Positions 7,677-16,152 of a stretch of DNA of 64,000 nt are shown here, piece after piece. How positions within the stretch are numbered: the first letter of the stretch is position 1; each line of letters opens with the position of its first letter. This DNA comes from Halolamina litorea (GTDB lineage Archaea > Halobacteriota > Halobacteria > Halobacteriales > Haloferacaceae). Below the pieces are notes generated by a model. It had not been told where the DNA came from. It saw only the letters and a program-made list of their open reading frames with translations, and ran no database searches. A program made the translations under genes and the position numbers. The stretch lies in contig NZ_JANHGR010000001.1 in the NCBI RefSeq assembly GCF_026616205.1, forward strand, positions 1,922,001 through 1,986,000. The letters run 5' to 3'.

Positions 7677-9830
7677 ATGGAGCCGAAACGCGAACTGTCG
7701 AGCGTCGACCTCGCGGCGCTCGCAACCGAGCTCTCCCGCTACGAGGGGGCCAAGCTCGACAAGGCGTATCTCTACGACGAGGATCTGCTGCGGCTGAAAC
7801 TCCGGGACTTCGACCGGGGTCGCGTCGAACTCCTGATCGAGGTGGGCGAGTACAAACAGGCCCACGTCGCCGACCCCGCGCGCGTGCCTGACGCGCCGGG
7901 GCGGCCCCCGGAGTTCGCGATGATGCTTCGCGGGCGCTTGGAGAGCGCAGACCTCGTCTCCGTCGAGCAGTACGAGTTCGACCGCATCCTCGTCTTCGAG
8001 TTCGAGCGGCCGGACCAGAACACCACCCTCGTCGTCGAACTGTTCGGCGACGGCAACGTCGCCGTCCTCGACGAGAACGGCGAGGTCGTCCGGTCGATGG
8101 AGACGGTGCGGCTGAAGTCACGCACCGTCGCCCCGGGAAGCCAGTACGAGTTCCCCCAGTCCCGGCTGAACCCGCTGGAAGTGAGCTACGAGGCGTTCGA
8201 GGCCCGCATGGAGCAGTCCGACACCGACGTGGTGCGGACGGTGGCGACCCAACTCAACCTCGGCGGCTTCTGGGGCGAGGAGCTCTGTCGCCGCGCGGGC
8301 GTCGAGAAGGCCATGCCCATCGGCGACGCCGGCGAGGAGGAGTACCGCGCGATCCACCGCGAGCTAATGGACCTCGCCGACGCGCTCCGGAGCGGCCAGT
8401 TCGACCCGCGCGTCTACGTCGAGCCCGACGGCGACGGCGCCACCGACGAGGACGACGACCGACCGCTCACGGCCCGCGAGAGGGTCGTCGACGTGAGCCC
8501 GGTCGCCTTGGAGGAGCGCTCTGACCTCCCCAGCCGGGCGTTCGACTCGTTCAACGCCGCGCTGGAGGAGTACTTCTTCCGGCTCAAGGCACAGGAGCGC
8601 CGCGAGGACGAGGGAGGCGGGCGCGAGCGCCCCGACTTCGAGGCCGAAATCGAGAAGCAGAAACGCATCATCGAACAGCAGGAGGGCGCCATCCAGGGGT
8701 TCGAGGAGGAGGCCGAGGAACTCCGCAGCAAAGCCGAGATCTGTTACGCCCGCTACGACCTGATCGACGAGGTGCTCTCGACGGTACAGGGCGCCCGCGA
8801 GCAGGGGACCTCGTGGGCCGACATCCAGGAGACGCTGGAAGCCGGCGCCGAACAGGGCATCCCGGCCGCCGAGGCCGTCGTCGACGTGGACGGCGCCGAG
8901 GGGACCGTGACCGTCGAGGTGGACGACGAGCGGATCACCCTCGACGCGACGACGGGCGTCGAGAAGAACGCCGACCGCCTCTATCAGGAGGCAAAGCGCG
9001 TCGAGGGCAAGAAGGAGGGCGCCCGCGAGGCCATCTCCGACACCCGCGAGCGCTTGGAGGCCGCGAAGGCTCGTCGCGAGGAGTGGGAGGAAGAACCCGA
9101 ACCCGAGCCGGAACCGGAGGAAGGCAAACAGGAGGACATCGACTGGCTGACCCGGGAGAACATCCCGATCCGCCAGCCCGAACACTGGTACGAGGAGTTC
9201 CGGTGGTTCCACACCAGCGACGGCTACCTCGTCATCGGCGGGCGCAACGCCGACCAGAACGAGGCGCTGGTGAAGAAGTACCTCAACAAGCACGACCGCT
9301 TCTTCCACACGCAGGCCCACGGCGGCCCGGTGACGGTGCTCAAAGCCAGCGGCCCCTCCGAACCCTCCAGCCCGGTCGACTGGCCGGAGTCGAGCCTGAA
9401 CGAGGCCGCACAGTTCGCCGTCGCGTACTCCTCGGTCTGGAAGGACGGCCGCGGCGCCGGCGACGCCTACATGGTCGAGCCTGATCAGGTGAGCAAGACC
9501 CCCGAGTCGGGGGAGTATCTGGAGAAGGGTGGGTTCGCCATCCGGGGCGACCGGGAGTACTTCCGCGACATGGCCTGCCGGGTCGCGGTGGGGATCACCT
9601 GCGAGGACGAGACCCGCGTGATCGGCGGCCCGCCGAGCGCGATCGAGCCGAACGCCGAGACGACGATCACGCTCGAACCCGGGAAGTTCGCCCAGAACGA
9701 CGCCGCCGTGAAGTGTTACCGCGAGTTCAAGGACCGATTCGTCGACGAGTCGTTCGTCCGCAAGATCGCCAGCGCCGACCGCATTCAGGAGTTCCTGCCA
9801 CCGGGCGGGAGCGACCTGCTGGACGCCTGA
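7677..9830 (+). CDS. rqcH: RqcH/NEMF (Rqc2) family ribosome quality control factor
   Basis: Members bind obstructed large ribosomal subunits with a peptidyl-tRNA and add C-terminal tails that mark the stalled peptide for degradation. This 717-residue protein has an NFACT-N domain with the conserved Asp-Arg pair (D102-R103) linked in RqcH to tRNA handling, helix-hairpin-helix and coiled-coil regions (about 310-365 and 430-480), and an NFACT-R (DUF814) domain from about 505 containing WFHTSDGYLVIGGRNADQNE. The length is normal for archaeal homologues. It lies 2.4 kb upstream of pelota, which also acts on stalled ribosomes. Tailing activity itself is inferred from the family. Confidence 0.92.
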   Translation: MEPKRELSSVDLAALATELSRYEGAKLDKAYLYDEDLLRLKLRDFDRGRVELLIEVGEYKQAHVADPARVPDAPGRPPEFAMMLRGRLESADLVSVEQYEFDRILVFEFERPDQNTTLVVELFGDGNVAVLDENGEVVRSMETVRLKSRTVAPGSQYEFPQSRLNPLEVSYEAFEARMEQSDTDVVRTVATQLNLGGFWGEELCRRAGVEKAMPIGDAGEEEYRAIHRELMDLADALRSGQFDPRVYVEPDGDGATDEDDDRPLTARERVVDVSPVALEERSDLPSRAFDSFNAALEEYFFRLKAQERREDEGGGRERPDFEAEIEKQKRIIEQQEGAIQGFEEEAEELRSKAEICYARYDLIDEVLSTVQGAREQGTSWADIQETLEAGAEQGIPAAEAVVDVDGAEGTVTVEVDDERITLDATTGVEKNADRLYQEAKRVEGKKEGAREAISDTRERLEAAKARREEWEEEPEPEPEPEEGKQEDIDWLTRENIPIRQPEHWYEEFRWFHTSDGYLVIGGRNADQNEALVKKYLNKHDRFFHTQAHGGPVTVLKASGPSEPSSPVDWPESSLNEAAQFAVAYSSVWKDGRGAGDAYMVEPDQVSKTPESGEYLEKGGFAIRGDREYFRDMACRVAVGITCEDETRVIGGPPSAIEPNAETTITLEPGKFAQNDAAVKCYREFKDRFVDESFVRKIASADRIQEFLPPGGSDLLDA

Positions 9831-9892
9831 TCGGCGACGGACGACCGCCGACGGCCGCGGGACTGAAGCCCCAGCCGCCCCTTCTTCGAACC

Positions 9893-10069
9893 ATGTCCGT
9901 CCCGCCGCCGACCGACGACGAACTGGCCGACGTGCCCGAGGACGCCGAGTTCGACGAGGAGTTCTGGCGCGACTACGCGGTATCGGTCGCCGGCTACCGC
10001 GAGGAGTGGGTCGAGGACTGCATCGCCGATGGGGGCGTCGCCGCGCTCGTCGCCGAACTGGACCCGTAG
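9893..10069 (+). CDS. Small acidic protein, 58 residues, unknown
   Basis: The predicted protein is very acidic with a Trp/Tyr-containing core (EEFWRDYAVSVAGYREEWVEDC). I do not recognise a family. Its composition is that of a haloarchaeal protein, and the ATG is 62 bases after rqcH, so it may be cotranscribed. Its stop codon directly abuts the stop codon of mptE on the other strand. The longer in-frame version starting at 9713 overlaps rqcH and was rejected. Confidence 0.6.
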   Translation: MSVPPPTDDELADVPEDAEFDEEFWRDYAVSVAGYREEWVEDCIADGGVAALVAELDP

Positions 10070-10747
10070 CTACGGCAGTTCGAGCCTTTCTCGCCGGCCG
10101 TCGAGCACGCCGAAGCGTTCCTCGCGTCTGGTCTCTAGCCAGTAGAGCAGTCGCTCGGCCCAGCGGAGCTTCCTGGCCTTCATCTCCCCCACGTCGGGGT
10201 CGTCAAAGCTCCAGCCCGGAAAGGTGAGCCGCTCGGCGCCCAGCGCGTCGGCGAGAAAGGCCGCCCGGTCGCCGTCGGTGAAGCCGCCGAAGTTCCGCAC
10301 CGCCCCGGTCGGCTCGGCCTGTGTCGTCGGTAACAGGCGCTCGCCGGCGATCTCGGGCACCCAGCGCTCCAGCGCGTCGAGGTTGTCGCCGTGGGCGTGG
10401 ACCGCCACCGGAAGCCCCTCGTGGCTCATCGCCGCGACCCGTTCGGGCGTGCCGTCCAAATCCGTCACCGCGAGGTCCACGTCGACGCCGGCGTCGTGAA
10501 GCGTGGCTGTCGCGCTGGACGCCGCGACGACGAAGTCGGCGCCGGCGGCACGCTCGGCTTCCCCAGCGAGGGTCGGGCCGGCACCGGCGACGGCGACGGT
10601 CGCCCCGTCGAAGTCGGGGAGGGTATCGAACTCGAACGGCTCGACCATCGACGCCAGCCGGTCGCGTGCGCGCTCGTCGGCCGCCCGGTCGAAGCCGAAG
10701 TCCGCGAGGATTCGCTCGTAGACCGGCTCCCAGACGTGGAACTCCAT
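10070..10747 (-). CDS. mptE: 6-hydroxymethyl-7,8-dihydropterin pyrophosphokinase, MptE type
   Basis: MptE transfers pyrophosphate from ATP to 6-hydroxymethyldihydropterin in archaeal folate/methanopterin synthesis. The 225-residue protein carries the DUF115-type signature: VAVAGAGPTLAGEAE, then FVVAASSATATLHDAGVDVDLAVTDLD and VHAHGDN. The start is the ATG at 10747, giving MEFHVWEPVYERI, the usual N-terminus of the family. A much longer in-frame extension upstream overlaps genes on the other strand and was rejected. The gene stands alone on the minus strand. Confidence 0.9.
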   Translation of the reverse strand: MEFHVWEPVYERILADFGFDRAADERARDRLASMVEPFEFDTLPDFDGATVAVAGAGPTLAGEAERAAGADFVVAASSATATLHDAGVDVDLAVTDLDGTPERVAAMSHEGLPVAVHAHGDNLDALERWVPEIAGERLLPTTQAEPTGAVRNFGGFTDGDRAAFLADALGAERLTFPGWSFDDPDVGEMKARKLRWAERLLYWLETRREERFGVLDGRRERLELP

Positions 10748-10993
10748 GGGGGATAGGCGTCGCTGGGGGACGTGAATACTGCGAAGATGAGTGGGCCGGC
10801 GTGGCACCGAAGTACCCCTACCCAGGCGCCGTGCCGGCGTCCACCTGCCCGTACCTGCGGGCTCGGTATAAGCTTTCTTGTCGGCTTCGGCGGATTCCGG
10901 CTCGGAAGTAGGCCGGTTATACTCGCCAGTAGGCTCCTCGTACCGCCGTAGTCGCTGCGTAACCTTCACGTGGTCGCTGGCTGTGTGTTGCCC

Positions 10994-12148
10994 ATGAACC
11001 TCTATCGCACCAGCGAGTCGGGACTCGTGGCGGTACAGCCACTCGAACCCGGGGAGACCGAGGGGCTGGCGGGCGCCCTGCTCCGCGGACCCGGGGGGGA
11101 ACTGGGCGCCGAAGACGTGTTCTTCGTGACCAGCAAAGTCGGCGACGGCACCGCGACGGCGCTGGCCCTCGACGCCGCGGGGACGGCCGTGGTCCTCGGC
11201 GCCGCCGACGGCGAAGTGGGCAGCGGGGTCGTCACCGACGCGCTCCAGCGCGCCAGCGCGGTCGCCGACCGGGGCTACGACGAACTCGACGCCGAGTTCG
11301 ACGGCGAGGGCCTCCGTGAGGCCCACGCCGACTACTTCGGCCGGGAGCCGCTCGCGCCCGGATCGTTCAACGACGACCAGCGGGTGCGCCTGCTCGGCGG
11401 CCGCTTCGCCGACGACGCGCTGGACCTGGCCGCCTTCCTCAGCGACCGGGAACTGTCGGTTGATCCGGTCCACGTCGAGGCGTTCGGCGACCCGACAAGC
11501 GGGGAGTTCCTCGTGCGGTTCGAGGGCGACGACGACACCGACGACGGCGTCGAGACTGCGGCCGACGGGACCGGAACTGAACAGTGGGTCGCGGGCGCGA
11601 GCGCGGCGTCGACCGCCGACGACCACGAGACGCCCGCGGCGTCCGAACCGGCCGACACGGACGAGGGGGGCGACGGGGACGCGGGGAGTAAGGAGGCGGC
11701 CACAGCCGACGACGAGCCGATCGAACTCCCGGAACTGCTCTCGGCGGTCGCCGACGGCGTGAGCGAGCGCCTCGTCGGGACGTTCGAGACCGATCCCGGC
11801 GACCTCGTCTCCGTCGAGCGGGGGAACGAACTGTTGGTCCGGCCCGACGAATCGGCCTACGCCGGCGGCGTGCTGCGCTACCGGCTCCGGGTCGAGTCCG
11901 ACGGGACCGTCGGCTTCGAAGTGAACATCTACGGCGGGAGCGAGGCCGAGAAAGAGCGCATGCGGGCGCTGATCCGGGAGAACGAGGGGGCCATCGAGAC
12001 AGAACTCGGCTACGAGGTCTCCCCCACCTACGACGGCTTCGAGGCGGTCCACCAGTTCGACACGTTCGACCGCGGCACCGTCGCCGCGGTCGTCGACGAG
12101 TTCGACCGGCTGGTTCGCTTCTTCCACCCGCGCGTGAGCCGAGCCTGA
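10994..12148 (+). CDS. Conserved haloarchaeal-type acidic protein, unknown function
   Basis: This 384-residue protein has an N-terminal globular domain (about 1-175), a low-complexity acidic Asp/Ala/Thr linker (about 176-240) and a C-terminal alpha/beta domain (about 245-384) with [15 protein letters not shown] and a closing [12 protein letters not shown]. There is no signal peptide or membrane helix. I do not recognise either domain. The ATG at 10994 begins [11 protein letters not shown], and upstream codons are non-coding in character. Pelota follows 80 bases downstream in the same direction, so the two could share a transcript. Confidence 0.7.
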   Translation: MNLYRTSESGLVAVQPLEPGETEGLAGALLRGPGGELGAEDVFFVTSKVGDGTATALALDAAGTAVVLGAADGEVGSGVVTDALQRASAVADRGYDELDAEFDGEGLREAHADYFGREPLAPGSFNDDQRVRLLGGRFADDALDLAAFLSDRELSVDPVHVEAFGDPTSGEFLVRFEGDDDTDDGVETAADGTGTEQWVAGASAASTADDHETPAASEPADTDEGGDGDAGSKEAATADDEPIELPELLSAVADGVSERLVGTFETDPGDLVSVERGNELLVRPDESAYAGGVLRYRLRVESDGTVGFEVNIYGGSEAEKERMRALIRENEGAIETELGYEVSPTYDGFEAVHQFDTFDRGTVAAVVDEFDRLVRFFHPRVSRA

Positions 12149-12228
12149 TCGGCGCGCTCTCCCCGCGCCGCGTCGGCGCCGGCGGTCCAGAGGGAAAGAG
12201 ACGTGACCCCCGCGGCCCCAGACCGGGT

Positions 12229-13299
12229 ATGCGAATCGTCCAGCGCGGTCACGGGATGGAGGGCCGTGACCGGGTGACTCTCGTCCCCGAGACCGTCGAC
12301 GACCTCTGGCACCTCTCACACGTCCTCGAACCGGGAGACCTGGTCGAGGGCGACACCACCCGCCGGATCCAGCGCAACGACGACCAGATGCGCGACACCG
12401 GCGGCGAGCGCGAACACCTCCACGTCACCCTCGAAGTCGAGGACGTGGAGTTCGCCCGGTTCGCCAACCGACTCCGGGTCGGCGGCGTGATCGAGGACTG
12501 TTCGATGGAGGACCAGATCGGCCTCCACCACACGATCAACGTCGAGACCCACGAGGAACTGACGATCGAGAAGTACCTCAAGCCCGACCAGCGCGACCGG
12601 ATCGAGGAGGCCGCCGAGGCAACCGACGCGCCCGACGTCGCCATCGTCACCGTCGAGGAGGGCGAAGCCTACGTTCACACCGTCCAGCAGTACGGCACCG
12701 ACGAGTACGTCTCCCTGACGGCGCCGACCGGGAAGGGCGAGTACGCCCAGCCCCGGGACCGACTGTTCGAGGAACTCGGCTCGGCGCTCCAGCACGTCGA
12801 CGCCGAGGCGATCATCATGGCGGGCCCGGGCTTCACCAAGCGCGACGCCCTCGACTACTTGGAGGAGGAGTACCCCGACGTGGCCGAGAAGATCACGACC
12901 ACCGTCGACACCTCCGGCGCCGGCGACCGTGGCGTCCACGAGGTGCTCAAGCGCGGCGCCGTGGAGGACGTGCAGGACCAGACCCGGATCGCCCGCGAGA
13001 GCGAACTGATCGACGAACTCACCGAGCGGATGGCGACCGGCGCGGAGGCGACCTACGGCGTCGAGGAGACCTACGAGGCCGCGGAGTTCGGCGCCGTCGA
13101 GACGCTGCTGGTCGTCGACGAACGGCTCCGCTCGGAGCGACAGGACGAGGGCGACTGGGAGCGAGACGCCAACGAGATCATCGAGACCGTCGAACAGAAG
13201 GGCGGCGACGTGGTGGTGTTCTCCTCGGAGTTCGCCCCCGGCGAACAGCTCTCGAACCTCGGCGGCATCGCGGCGCTGCTGCGCTACCGCATCCAGTAG
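12229..13299 (+). CDS. pelA: Pelota, mRNA surveillance and ribosome rescue factor
   Basis: Archaeal pelota (aPelota/Dom34) enters the empty A site of stalled ribosomes with aEF1A or ABCE1 and promotes subunit splitting. The 356-residue protein contains the N-terminal Sm-like domain (MRIVQRGH to about 130), the central eRF1-like domain with [13 protein letters not shown] and [14 protein letters not shown], and the C-terminal eRF1 domain 3 with LLVVDERLR and [14 protein letters not shown]. It lacks the GGQ motif, as the family should. The ATG at 12229 matches the usual N-terminus. With rqcH nearby, this segment groups ribosome-rescue functions. Confidence 0.96.
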   Translation: MRIVQRGHGMEGRDRVTLVPETVDDLWHLSHVLEPGDLVEGDTTRRIQRNDDQMRDTGGEREHLHVTLEVEDVEFARFANRLRVGGVIEDCSMEDQIGLHHTINVETHEELTIEKYLKPDQRDRIEEAAEATDAPDVAIVTVEEGEAYVHTVQQYGTDEYVSLTAPTGKGEYAQPRDRLFEELGSALQHVDAEAIIMAGPGFTKRDALDYLEEEYPDVAEKITTTVDTSGAGDRGVHEVLKRGAVEDVQDQTRIARESELIDELTERMATGAEATYGVEETYEAAEFGAVETLLVVDERLRSERQDEGDWERDANEIIETVEQKGGDVVVFSSEFAPGEQLSNLGGIAALLRYRIQ

Positions 13300-13343
13300 C
13301 CGCCGATCCCCGGCCGGCCCGAGCAGTCAGTTCTCGGACAAAC

Positions 13344-13347
13344 TTTA
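13344..13347 (+). promoter_or_regulatory. TATA-like box of penicillin acylase gene
   Basis: TTTA within AAACTTTACG lies 28-31 bases before the ATG at 13375, at leaderless spacing. Confidence 0.45.
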
Positions 13348-13374
13348 CGAGGGTCCCCGCGTTCTGTACGGCTT

Positions 13375-15777
13375 ATGGTTGAGGAGACGACACGGCGGGC
13401 GGTGCTCTCCGCGGTCCTCGGGGCCGGCGTCGGCGGGATGGCGCTGACGGAGGCGCGGTCGTACTTACGGCGGTTCGCCCCGGGCTCCGGGTCGGTTTGG
13501 GGCGCTGCGACCGGGAGCGTCCCCGACGAGCTATCGAGCCCGTACGGGCCGGCGACGGTGCGCTACGACGACTACGGCGTCCCGCACGTCGAGAGCGACG
13601 ACGAGCGGGCAGCGTACTACGCCGTCGGCTACTGCCACGGCGCCGACCGCTTCTTCCAGATGGACCTCTACCGGCGGCTGATGGCCGGCCGGCTCTCGGC
13701 GGTCGTCGGCGCCTCGACGGTGGACTCGGACACGTTCCACCGACAGATGGACTTCGAAGCCGCCGCCGAGGCGACGTGGGAACGCGCCGAGGGAACCGAG
13801 ACCGGCGACGCCGTCGAGGCCTACGTCGACGGCGTCGAGGCCGCCCGTGTGGCCGAACCGACGCCGGTGGAGTACGGCCTGCTGGAGTTCGACCCCGAGC
13901 CCTGGACACCCACGGCGACGATGCTCGTCGAGAAACAGATCTCGTGGTCGCTCACGGGGTCGTTCCGGACGCTCCGGCGCGCGCTCGCCCGGGACCGACT
14001 GGGTGAGGGCGCGGCCGAAACGCTCTACCCGCGGATACTGGATCACGACACGCCGATCGTTCGGAACGGCGGCGGGGCGTCGACGCCCTCGATGGACGGG
14101 CCCGACGCCACAGCGCCGGCCCCCGGCCTCGTCTCATGGCTCGACGCCTTCGAGTCCGAACCCGGGATCGGGTCGAACTCGTGGGTGGTCTCGGGCGAGC
14201 ACACCGCCTCGGGCGACCCGATCGTCGCGAACGACCCGCACCTCCAGCTATCGGTGCCGCCGGTCTGGTACGAACAGCACGTCGCCACGCCGGCGTCGGA
14301 CGCCCGCGGCGTCTCGTTCCCGGGCGTCCCCTTCGTCATCATCGGGCAGAACGCGGCCGGGGCGTGGGGGTTCACCAACGCCGGCGCGGACGTGATCGAC
14401 TTCTACAGCTACGAGACGAGCGACGGGGGGTCGAGCTACCGGTACGGCGAGGGGACCCGGGAGTTCGAGAGCAGCACCGAGACGGTCGAAGTCGCCGGCG
14501 GCGAGGACCGCGAAATCGAGGTCAAGCGCTCGGTCCACGGCGCCGTCCTGACGGGCTACCCCGACGGCGACGGCTTCGAGAGCGCCGACGAACTCGGGGT
14601 AGCGTGGACTGGACTCTCGGCCACCCGGACCGTCGAGGCGGTCCACGACCTGAACCGCTCGGGCGGCGTTGACGACGCCGAAGCGGCCATCCGGACGTTC
14701 GACGAGCCGACCCAGTGTTTCGTCTACGCCGACCGGGACGGGAACACCTACTACTGGGTCACGGGCCAGATCCCGATCCGCACCACCGACGGGGAGCCAG
14801 TTGCGGGAACTCGGGTGTTCGACGGCTCGGCCCGCGAGGGCGAGTGGGGGCCGGGCTACAGCCCCTACGGCGAGTCCTCGTGGGAGGGGTTCGTCCCCTT
14901 CGAGGAGAAACCCGGCGTGCGGAACCCCGACTACCTCGCCACGGCGAACCAACGGATCACGGACGACCCGGAACACTACCTCTCGGGGGGGTACGCGCCG
15001 CCGTTCCGCGGGACGCGAATCTACGACCGCCTCGACGCCCGTGCTGAGAGCGGCGAGCCGATGGACGCCGCGTTCAACCGCGACCTGCAGTTGGACACCG
15101 TCGACGGGCGCTACGACCTGTTCCGACCGATCATCGCGGACGCCGTTGAGGCGGGCGCGGACGGCAGCGGGGAGGACCTCGACGCGCCGACCGCCGCGTC
15201 GCTGCTGGAGTGGGACGGCGAGACCCGTCCCGGCGACGCCGAACCGCTGCTGTTCGACCAGTGGCTCCGCGATTTCCGCGAACGGACGTTCGGCGAGGCG
15301 TTCGAGGACGCGGGGCTGCCGGCGGGGTTCTCCCGCCCGAACGACTGGGTGCTCGGGAGCCTGCCACCCGACAGCGAGTGGTTCGACGGCGACCGGGGCG
15401 CCGCCGCGGCCGACGCGATGGCCAAGAGCCGCGCCCGCATCGACGCCGAGGGCTGGGAGCGCTACGGCGACTGGAACCGGGTCCGGTTCGCCCACCCGTT
15501 CGACCAGCCGTTCCTCAACTACGAACAGCTCCCGACCGCCGGCTCCGCGGGGTCGGTTCGGAACTTCCACAGCGAGGCCTCGACCGGCTCGAGTTGGCGG
15601 ATGGTCGCGACGTTCGACGGCGACTCCCGGGCGGTGCTCCCCGGCGGCAACTCGGGGGCGTACTTCTCGCCGCACTACGACGATCAGCTGTCGCTCTGGG
15701 CCGACGGCGAGTACAAGCCGATGACGCGGACGGCGCCGGACGGCGTCGACCTGCGGTTCACGGGGGCGGACCGATGA
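13375..15777 (+). CDS. Penicillin acylase family protein (Ntn hydrolase), exported
   Basis: The family is self-processing: an internal peptide is cut out and the new N-terminal Ser hydrolyses amides such as acyl-homoserine lactones or penicillins. This 800-residue protein opens with a Tat-like signal (TTRRAVLSAVLGAGVGG). It has the alpha-chain segments DDYGVPHVES and GYCHGADRFFQMD, and the beta-chain start GSNSWVVSGEHTASG with the probable nucleophile at Ser267, followed by NDPHL. The length fits the precursor form. A small membrane protein overlaps its stop (ATGA). The real substrate is unknown; in haloarchaea, quorum signals or amide nutrients are possible. Confidence 0.88.
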   Translation: MVEETTRRAVLSAVLGAGVGGMALTEARSYLRRFAPGSGSVWGAATGSVPDELSSPYGPATVRYDDYGVPHVESDDERAAYYAVGYCHGADRFFQMDLYRRLMAGRLSAVVGASTVDSDTFHRQMDFEAAAEATWERAEGTETGDAVEAYVDGVEAARVAEPTPVEYGLLEFDPEPWTPTATMLVEKQISWSLTGSFRTLRRALARDRLGEGAAETLYPRILDHDTPIVRNGGGASTPSMDGPDATAPAPGLVSWLDAFESEPGIGSNSWVVSGEHTASGDPIVANDPHLQLSVPPVWYEQHVATPASDARGVSFPGVPFVIIGQNAAGAWGFTNAGADVIDFYSYETSDGGSSYRYGEGTREFESSTETVEVAGGEDREIEVKRSVHGAVLTGYPDGDGFESADELGVAWTGLSATRTVEAVHDLNRSGGVDDAEAAIRTFDEPTQCFVYADRDGNTYYWVTGQIPIRTTDGEPVAGTRVFDGSAREGEWGPGYSPYGESSWEGFVPFEEKPGVRNPDYLATANQRITDDPEHYLSGGYAPPFRGTRIYDRLDARAESGEPMDAAFNRDLQLDTVDGRYDLFRPIIADAVEAGADGSGEDLDAPTAASLLEWDGETRPGDAEPLLFDQWLRDFRERTFGEAFEDAGLPAGFSRPNDWVLGSLPPDSEWFDGDRGAAAADAMAKSRARIDAEGWERYGDWNRVRFAHPFDQPFLNYEQLPTAGSAGSVRNFHSEASTGSSWRMVATFDGDSRAVLPGGNSGAYFSPHYDDQLSLWADGEYKPMTRTAPDGVDLRFTGADR

Positions 15778-16109
15778 CGCCGACGTTCCTCGCCGAACTC
15801 CGGGCGGACGACCGCCGGCGCCTCGCGGCGACCGCGCTCGCGGCCGTCGTCGGCCTCGCGCTCGCGCTCGGCCACTGGGCGGGGCTGCTGGTCGCCGGGG
15901 CGCTGGTCGCACTCCCTCAGCGGTCAGTTGTGCGGGGGGTCGTCGCGGGTCTCGCGCTGGGCTCGGTAGCCGTCGGTGGCTTCCTCGCCGCGTTCGCGCT
16001 CGCGGGGACGCTCGGGCCGGCGCTCTCGATGGGCCAGCCACTCTGGCTCGCGCTGGCCATCGGGCTGTTCCTCCCGCCGTTCGGCTCGCTGCTGCGAGGC
16101 GTCGTCTGA
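15774..16109 (+). CDS. Small hydrophobic membrane protein
   Basis: This 111-residue protein has a short charged N-terminus (FLAELRADDRRRL), three or four hydrophobic segments and almost no loops. The ATG overlaps the stop of the penicillin acylase gene by four bases, so the two are translationally coupled and very likely one operon. I do not recognise a family. A role connected with the exported acylase is guesswork based only on the coupling. Confidence 0.75.
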   Translation: MTPTFLAELRADDRRRLAATALAAVVGLALALGHWAGLLVAGALVALPQRSVVRGVVAGLALGSVAVGGFLAAFALAGTLGPALSMGQPLWLALAIGLFLPPFGSLLRGVV

Positions 16110-16121
16110 TACCGCGGAGCG

Positions 16122-16126
16122 TTTAT
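16122..16126 (+). promoter_or_regulatory. TATA-like box of PAS histidine kinase gene
   Basis: TTTAT lies 27-31 bases before the ATG at 16153, the haloarchaeal leaderless arrangement. Confidence 0.5.
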
Positions 16127-16152
16127 CGGGTTCCAGTACTAGTCATCCACGT

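Noticed and set aside
9713-9892. Longer version of the 58-residue small protein
   Set aside because: It would overlap rqcH by over 100 bases, and the added residues are Arg-rich, as in a shadow frame.
10748-12319. Long N-terminal extension of mptE
   Set aside because: The extension is antisense to the neighbouring gene and unlike MptE; the family start is at 10747.
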